Shown: positions 59,085 to 64,000 of the stretch, in pieces
Layout: every line of letters starts with the position of its first letter
How positions within the stretch are numbered: the stretch's first letter is position 1
Source of the DNA: Singulisphaera sp. GP187
GTDB taxonomy: Bacteria > Planctomycetota > Planctomycetia > Isosphaerales > Isosphaeraceae
NCBI RefSeq assembly: GCF_900129635.1
Contig: NZ_FSRB01000001.1
Coordinates: 4,193,501 to 4,257,500 of the forward strand
Reading direction: 5' to 3'
DNA: 64,000 nucleotides
Notes under the pieces: generated by a model
What the model was told of the DNA's origin: nothing
What the model saw: the letters and a program-made list of their open reading frames with translations, nothing else
The model's database searches: none
Program-made: the position numbers and the translations under genes

Positions 59085-62000
59085 ATGGTCAACTTCTTTA
59101 TCGGTCGGCCGATCTTCGCCACCGTCATCGCCGTGCTGATGCTCTTGGTCGGAGGGATTTGCGCCTTCCTCCTGCCGATCGCGCAATACCCGCAAATCGC
59201 TCCGCCCCAGGTCCAGATCACCACGACCTACACCGGGGCCGATGCCCAGACCGTGGCCGAGACCGCGACGACCCCGATCGAGCAGCAGATCAACGGCACC
59301 AAGGGGATGATCTACTTCACGTCGGACAGCACCAGCAACGGCGTCGCGAACATCGTGGCGACCTTTGACGTCGGCTACGACCAGGACATCGCCGCCGTCG
59401 ACATCCAGAACAAGGTGCAGACGGCCACCCCCCAGCTCCCCCCCGAGGTCAAGCAGTACGGCGTCTCGATCAAGAAGACATCGACCGACATCGTCTGCGT
59501 GGTCAACCTGATCGACAACTCGAAAGACGGCCGGTACGACGCGAATTACCTCGACAACTACGGCCAGATCTACGTGGCCGACTCGCTAAAACGAATCAAA
59601 GGGATTAGCGACGTCAACGCGTTCGGCCGCAAGTACGCGATGCGGATCTGGCTCAACCCGAACCGGCTAACCGAGATGCGGATCTCGCCGACCGAGGTGA
59701 TCCTGGCCGTCCAGCAGGAGAACGTGCAGGCCGCCGCCGGAAAAATCGGCGCCACGCCCGTCCCCAAGGGACAAGCGTTCGAGTTCCCGATCACCGTGAA
59801 GGGCCGTCTGTCCAAGGCGGCGGAGTTCGAGGAAATCATCGTCCGGCGCAAAGACGACGGCTCGATCGTCCGGCTCAGTGACGTGGCCCGCGTCGAGCTG
59901 TCTTCGGAGAACTACGAGACCGCCGGCTTCCTCGACGGCAAGGCCGCCGGCTCGATCGTGGTCTACCAGTACGCCGACGCCAACGCCCTCTCGATCGTCG
60001 CCAAGATCCGGAGCGAGATGGACCGGCTCTCCAAGAGCTTCCCCCCGGGCATGGAGTACCGGATCGCCTACGACACGACCAAGTATGTCGAGGAAAACAT
60101 TGACGAAGTCAAGCACACGCTCATTGAGGCATTCGTCCTGGTGATGATCGTCGTGTTCGTCTTCCTCCAGGGCTGGCGTGCCACGATCATCCCGATGCTG
60201 GCGATCCCGATCTCGCTGGTCGCCACGTTCGCGTTGATGGCCGTCTTCGGGTTCTCGCTCAACTCCTTGACGCTCTGCGGGCTCGTTCTGGCCATCGGCC
60301 TGGTCGTCGACGACGCGATCATCGTCGTCGAGAACGTCGAAAAGTTCCTGCACCGGGGGATGAGGCCGCTGGCGGCAACTCGCGCCGCGATGGCCGAGAT
60401 TACGACGCCGATCGTGACGATCACCCTGGTGCTGGCCGCCGTCTTCGTCCCGGTGGCGTTCATCCCGGGGATGACCGGGCGGCTCTATAACCAGTTCGCG
60501 ATGACGATCGTGTTCTCGTTCGTCTTATCGGCGTTCAACTCACTGACGTTCAGCCCGGCCATGTCCCGGCTCTTCCTCAAGCCCAAGCATGGCGAGACGA
60601 AGTTCTTTTTCTTCCGCTGGTTCAACGCCGGGATGCGGTGGCTGGAGAACTCGTACGACTCGTTCCTCGAATTCACCGCCCATCACTGGTGGATGATCGT
60701 CGTGCCGTCGATCGGCCTGCTCGCCCTGACCGCCGGAATGATCATGGCCCGGCCCAAGTCGTTCATCCCGACCGAGGACCAGGGCTACCTGATCGTCGCG
60801 GTCCAGGCGCCCGACGGAACCAGCCGGGAGGTGACCTCGCGGGTCATCAAACGGGTGGAAGCGATCGCCATGAAGCTGGAGGGGGTCGAGCACGTGGTCA
60901 CGCTCGACGGCCTGAACATCATGAGCAGCACCAACCAGAGCAACGCCGGAATCATCTTCCTGCCGCTCAAGGAATGGCACGAGCGAAAGACGCCCGAGCT
61001 CCGCGCTTCGGGCCTGGCGCAAACCCTGCAAATTCGACTTTCCTCGCAGATTCGCGACGCCATCGTCATGGTGCTTCAGCCACCGCCGATCCGTGGCTTG
61101 AGCCAGACCGGGGGCTTCGAGCTGATGATCGAGGACCGTGGTGGCAAGGGGGTCGAGGCGCTCCAGCAGGTGGTCGACCAGTTCCAGGCGGAGGCCCGCA
61201 AACGGCCCGAGCTGGTGGGGGTCTTCTCCAGCTTCTCGGCCCGGGTGCCCCAGCTCAAGTTCGAGCTCGACCGGACCAAGGCGCGCCGCCTCGACGTCCC
61301 CGTCTCCGACGTCTTCGCGATCCTGCAAACCAACCTCGGCGCCTTCTATGTCAATGACTTCAACCTCTACGGCAAGGTCTGGAAAGTGCTGATGCAGGCC
61401 GAGGGCGAGGTGCGCAGTAAGCCCGAGGACATCCTGAAACTCTTCGTCCTGAACCGTCAGGGGAAAAAAGTCCCGCTCAGCTCGCTGGGTGAGGTCAAGT
61501 ACAAGCTCGGTCCGATCGACGTCCCCCACTACAACCTCTATGCCGCCGCCAAGATCAACGGCGGGCCGGCCCCCGGGTTCAGCTCGGGGCAAGGGCTCGC
61601 CGCCATGGAAGAAGTGGCGGCCAAGGTCTTGCCCGAAGGGTTCGGCTTCGAGTGGACCGGGACCACGTTCCAGGAACAGCAGACCGGCAACCTCTCCACC
61701 TATATCTTCGGCCTCTCGGTCATCTGCGTCTTCCTGTTCATGGCGGCCCTCTACGAGAGCTGGGTCCGGCCGACGGTCATCATTCTCACCGTCCCGCTCG
61801 CCATGTTCGGCGCCATCGTCGGGCTCTGGATCTACGACATGCCGCTCGACGTTTTCGGTCAGATCGGCCTGGTCATGCTCATCGGCCTGGAGACGAAGAA
61901 CGCGATCCTGGTGGTCGAGTTCGGCGTCGAGATGCGTCAGAAGCACGGGATGAGCATCATCGACTCCGCCAAGGCCGCCTCACGTGAACGGTTGCGGCCG

Positions 62001-62327
62001 ATCCTGATGACTTCGTTCGCGTTCGTCATGGGCGTCTTGCCGATGGCCCGAGCCACGGGCGCAGGGGCGTACAGCCGAAACTCGCTGGGCATCGTCGTCG
62101 CCTTCGGCATTGCCGTGAGCACCGTGCTCGGACGATTCATCATCCCGATCTACTACGTCCTCGGTGAGCGGATCATCGACTTCTTCGCCCGCCTCCGTCC
62201 CAGCGACGATGAGCCGATGGACGACGAGAGCGGCCACCCCGGTCACGAAGGACCAGGCGGTCAGGTGAACGGCGACCTCGCCAAGCTGAGCTTGGCGTCT
62301 TCCGTCCCGTCAGGGCCGAACCATTGA
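59085..62327 (+). CDS. RND multidrug efflux pump inner-membrane subunit (HAE1/AcrB family)
   Basis: 1080 aa, close to the usual 1030-1060. It starts MVNFFIGRPIFATVIAVLM (TM1). Two periplasmic loops, twelve spans, and the proton-relay Asp pair in TM4 (LAIGLVVDDAIIVVENVEKF) and a Lys in TM10 (GLETKNAILVVEFGVEMR). Conserved HAE1 motifs: QITTTYTGADAQTVAETATT, IPISLVATFALMAVFGFS, SFIPTEDQGYLIVAVQAPDG, RPILMTSFAFVMGVLPMARA. It exports drugs or other hydrophobic compounds with proton influx. It forms an operon with the adaptor. Confidence 0.92.
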   Translation: MVNFFIGRPIFATVIAVLMLLVGGICAFLLPIAQYPQIAPPQVQITTTYTGADAQTVAETATTPIEQQINGTKGMIYFTSDSTSNGVANIVATFDVGYDQDIAAVDIQNKVQTATPQLPPEVKQYGVSIKKTSTDIVCVVNLIDNSKDGRYDANYLDNYGQIYVADSLKRIKGISDVNAFGRKYAMRIWLNPNRLTEMRISPTEVILAVQQENVQAAAGKIGATPVPKGQAFEFPITVKGRLSKAAEFEEIIVRRKDDGSIVRLSDVARVELSSENYETAGFLDGKAAGSIVVYQYADANALSIVAKIRSEMDRLSKSFPPGMEYRIAYDTTKYVEENIDEVKHTLIEAFVLVMIVVFVFLQGWRATIIPMLAIPISLVATFALMAVFGFSLNSLTLCGLVLAIGLVVDDAIIVVENVEKFLHRGMRPLAATRAAMAEITTPIVTITLVLAAVFVPVAFIPGMTGRLYNQFAMTIVFSFVLSAFNSLTFSPAMSRLFLKPKHGETKFFFFRWFNAGMRWLENSYDSFLEFTAHHWWMIVVPSIGLLALTAGMIMARPKSFIPTEDQGYLIVAVQAPDGTSREVTSRVIKRVEAIAMKLEGVEHVVTLDGLNIMSSTNQSNAGIIFLPLKEWHERKTPELRASGLAQTLQIRLSSQIRDAIVMVLQPPPIRGLSQTGGFELMIEDRGGKGVEALQQVVDQFQAEARKRPELVGVFSSFSARVPQLKFELDRTKARRLDVPVSDVFAILQTNLGAFYVNDFNLYGKVWKVLMQAEGEVRSKPEDILKLFVLNRQGKKVPLSSLGEVKYKLGPIDVPHYNLYAAAKINGGPAPGFSSGQGLAAMEEVAAKVLPEGFGFEWTGTTFQEQQTGNLSTYIFGLSVICVFLFMAALYESWVRPTVIILTVPLAMFGAIVGLWIYDMPLDVFGQIGLVMLIGLETKNAILVVEFGVEMRQKHGMSIIDSAKAASRERLRPILMTSFAFVMGVLPMARATGAGAYSRNSLGIVVAFGIAVSTVLGRFIIPIYYVLGERIIDFFARLRPSDDEPMDDESGHPGHEGPGGQVNGDLAKLSLASSVPSGPNH

Positions 62328-62392
62328 GCGGCCAAGGCCAAAGCAGCCCGCGCAGTGCCCAACCGCGGAATCGGAACGAGGAGTGGACCTAA

Positions 62393-62995
62393 ATGGTGAA
62401 ACGAGTGGCCCGCATCAGAGACCCTGAGGCATCACGATCGGCCATCCTTGAAGCGGCGACGCGCGTCTTTGCCAGACGCGGGTTCGCCGGCGCCACGATC
62501 CAGGAGATCTCGGACGAAGCGGGCGTCAAAAAGCCGTTGATCTACCACCATTTCGGTAGCAAGGGGAGCCTGTACGCCACGGTCAAACAGAGTCTCATCG
62601 AGGCGCTCCCCCGCCTGCACTCCCCGACGGCCGCCCGGGCCGGCAATTTCCCGAACGACCCGCCGCTCGAGGCGCGCCAGATCCTCGGGCTCATCCGCGA
62701 GCACGAATTGCTGCTCCGGATCAATGCCTGGGCCTACCTCGAGGGCGATTCCGGATTCTGGCCGGAAGTGATCGAACTCGTGCTGGGGCTGCGACAACGG
62801 ATCGAACAGGCACAGAAGCAACAGGAGACGATCCGGTTAAACATCGACCTCGAGACTTTGAGCATCATGCTTCTCGGTCTCGTCTCGTTCGGGTCCCAGA
62901 TTCGTTCGAGAATCGCCAGCGACGGCGAACGCGGTTCGGAGTATATTCGGCAACTCATCGCGCTGACGATCGAGGGACAGGCCCCTCGACCTTGA
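62393..62995 (+). CDS. TetR/AcrR family regulator
   Basis: 200 aa, with GAGGAG 10-11 nt before the ATG. DNA-binding domain: RSAILEAATRVFARRGFAGA, TIQEISDEAGVKKPLIYHHF, GSKGSLYATVKQSLIEAL. The C-terminal domain is variable. It lies 65 nt behind the pump gene on the same strand, so it may be part of the efflux operon as a second regulator, or it may govern the squalene-hopene cyclase gene that follows. Confidence 0.87.
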   Translation: MVKRVARIRDPEASRSAILEAATRVFARRGFAGATIQEISDEAGVKKPLIYHHFGSKGSLYATVKQSLIEALPRLHSPTAARAGNFPNDPPLEARQILGLIREHELLLRINAWAYLEGDSGFWPEVIELVLGLRQRIEQAQKQQETIRLNIDLETLSIMLLGLVSFGSQIRSRIASDGERGSEYIRQLIALTIEGQAPRP

Positions 62996-63061
62996 CCCCA
63001 AGCATTTGGTTTGGTCCGCTCGCTCGAAAGGATTCGAGCCGCATTCCCGGAGACGTTAAGG

Positions 63062-64000
63062 ATGACGCTCGCCCCCACCGTTCCCCCTCGAGACTCGTCG
63101 GACGTGCTCGGCCGCGGGATCGCGGAGTCACTTGCCTGGCTCCAGGCGGATCAGAAGGCCGAAGGCTTTTGGGTCGGCGCTGTCGAATCGAACTCCTGCA
63201 TGGAGGCGGAGTGGATCCTGGCGATGCACGTCCTCGGCGTGCACGACGATCCCAAGCTTCCGGGAGTCGTTCAGGCGATCCTCAACCAGCAACGCGAGGA
63301 CGGGGCCTGGGAGGTCTACCAAGGGGCCGAAGGCGGGGACATCAACACGACCGTCGAGTGCTATGCCGCCCTCCGCGCCGCCGGCGAAGATCCGCAGTCC
63401 CGGCCGTTGCGCGAGGCGCGCGCCTGGATTCACCAGCACAGCGGAATGAGCCGGCTCCGCAACTTCACGAAATACTGGCTGGCCCTGATCGGGGAGTGGC
63501 CCTGGCATGAGACGCCGACGCTCCCCCCGGAACTGATCTACCTGCCCGCCTGGATGCCGTTCAACATCTACCAGTTCGCCACCTGGGCCCGCGGCACGAT
63601 CCTCCCCCTGACGATCCTCTCGGCCCGCAAAGCGACCCGCCCCCTGCCCCCGGACCGGAGACTGGACGAACTCTTCCCCGAGGGCCGGAATCATCCGAGT
63701 CTTCGCCTCCGGCGACGACATCGCTGGATTTCCTGGGAAGGTCCCTTTTATCTGGCCGACCGCCTGTTGCGATGGTACTCCAAATCGCCCATTCAGCCAG
63801 GGCGTGAAACGGCAATCCGACTCTGCCTGGAGTGGATCATCAAGCACCAGGAGTCGGACGGTTCGTGGGCCGGTATTCAGCCCCCTTGGATCTATGCCTT
63901 GATGGCCTTGAACCAGGAGGGCTACTCGCTCGACCATCCGGTGGTCCGGGCCGGGCTCGACGGGTTCAATTCGTACTGGTCGTATGAGCGCGAGGGCGGA
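63062..64000 (+). CDS. shc: Squalene-hopene cyclase (partial, runs off window)
   Basis: The frame is open from an ATG at 63062 (GGAG and AAGG upstream) to the window end, 313 codons, about half of a usual 630-700 aa cyclase. Family features: SLAWLQADQKAEGFWVGAVE (QW-type), MEAEWILAMHVLG, QQREDGAWEVYQGAEGGDIN (QW repeat), TTVECYAALRAAGEDP, ELIYLPAWMPFNIYQFATWA, and WIIKHQESDGSWAGIQPPW. The catalytic DxDD motif would be beyond the edge. The enzyme cyclises squalene to hopene for hopanoids at the membrane. No hpn genes are visible upstream. Confidence 0.87.
   Translation, partial: MTLAPTVPPRDSSDVLGRGIAESLAWLQADQKAEGFWVGAVESNSCMEAEWILAMHVLGVHDDPKLPGVVQAILNQQREDGAWEVYQGAEGGDINTTVECYAALRAAGEDPQSRPLREARAWIHQHSGMSRLRNFTKYWLALIGEWPWHETPTLPPELIYLPAWMPFNIYQFATWARGTILPLTILSARKATRPLPPDRRLDELFPEGRNHPSLRLRRRHRWISWEGPFYLADRLLRWYSKSPIQPGRETAIRLCLEWIIKHQESDGSWAGIQPPWIYALMALNQEGYSLDHPVVRAGLDGFNSYWSYEREGG

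Noticed and set aside
60540..61946. A 468-codon minus-strand open frame
   Set aside because: Antisense to the RND pump, which has complete family motifs on the plus strand.

Overview
The window looks like chromosomal DNA of a high-GC planctomycete, most likely of the Isosphaeraceae/Isosphaerales. This rests on lineage-typical families: DUF1501, paired DUF1559 pseudopilin-like proteins, DUF1080, a neutral-ceramidase-type secreted protein, giant secreted proteins with a LEPR-XLL N-terminal signal, and a squalene-hopene cyclase. Intergenic DNA carries several families of dispersed palindromes. GTG and TTG starts are common. I see no rRNA, tRNA or CRISPR array.

Layout. 1-5.8 kb (minus): an acyltransferase-3 membrane protein cut by the left edge, with the start of a tyrosine-phosphatase-like domain fused at its C-terminus; then a secreted phosphatase-like protein, a TolB-like propeller and a DUF1501 protein. 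5.9-14.1 kb (minus): a module of DUF1559 protein, small lipoprotein and secreted DUF4198-Kelch protein, present in three copies at different stages of decay, with Fur-like palindromes in the two surviving leaders. 14.4-22.1 kb: YaiI/YqxD protein, a three-domain Aas-type acyltransferase/acyl-ACP synthetase, an amidohydrolase, a 73-aa protein, an orphan Hcp and a small unknown protein. 22.3-31.6 kb: two very large LEPR-XLL secreted proteins, an FG-GAP/lipase and an S8 subtilase with FG-GAP and P domains. 31.8-33.4 kb (minus): a SIMPL-domain protein and a small membrane protein.

34.4-43.7 kb (plus) is the most distinctive region. It is a compact six-gene run: a secreted metzincin fused to a GH15 glucoamylase, a galactose/glyoxal-oxidase-type copper radical oxidase, an acetolactate decarboxylase family protein, a TIM-barrel epimerase, a pyranose 2-oxidase-like GMC flavoprotein and an IolE-like dehydratase. 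Its two upstream 100-bp direct repeats each carry a sigma70-like promoter. I infer an alpha-glucan to glucose to 2-keto-sugar (glucosone-type) route otherwise known from fungi.

44.2-49.4 kb is a decaying defence-type island. A Shedu (SduA, DUF4263) gene is split into three pieces by two ISAzo13-like elements, each flanked by a 3-bp target duplication. Removing both elements on paper restores one 499-codon reading frame. A GIY-YIG-like pseudogene and another remnant follow.

49.5-57 kb (minus): MgtC-like protein; a PlsC/CdsA/CDP-alcohol phosphotransferase cluster reminiscent of E. coli ynbABC; an EamA-like protein; ferritin; a ceramidase-like and a DUF1080 protein; a TetR regulator. 57.6-63 kb (plus): an RND efflux adaptor and pump divergent from that TetR gene across an inverted-repeat operator, followed by a second TetR regulator. 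The right edge cuts a squalene-hopene cyclase gene.
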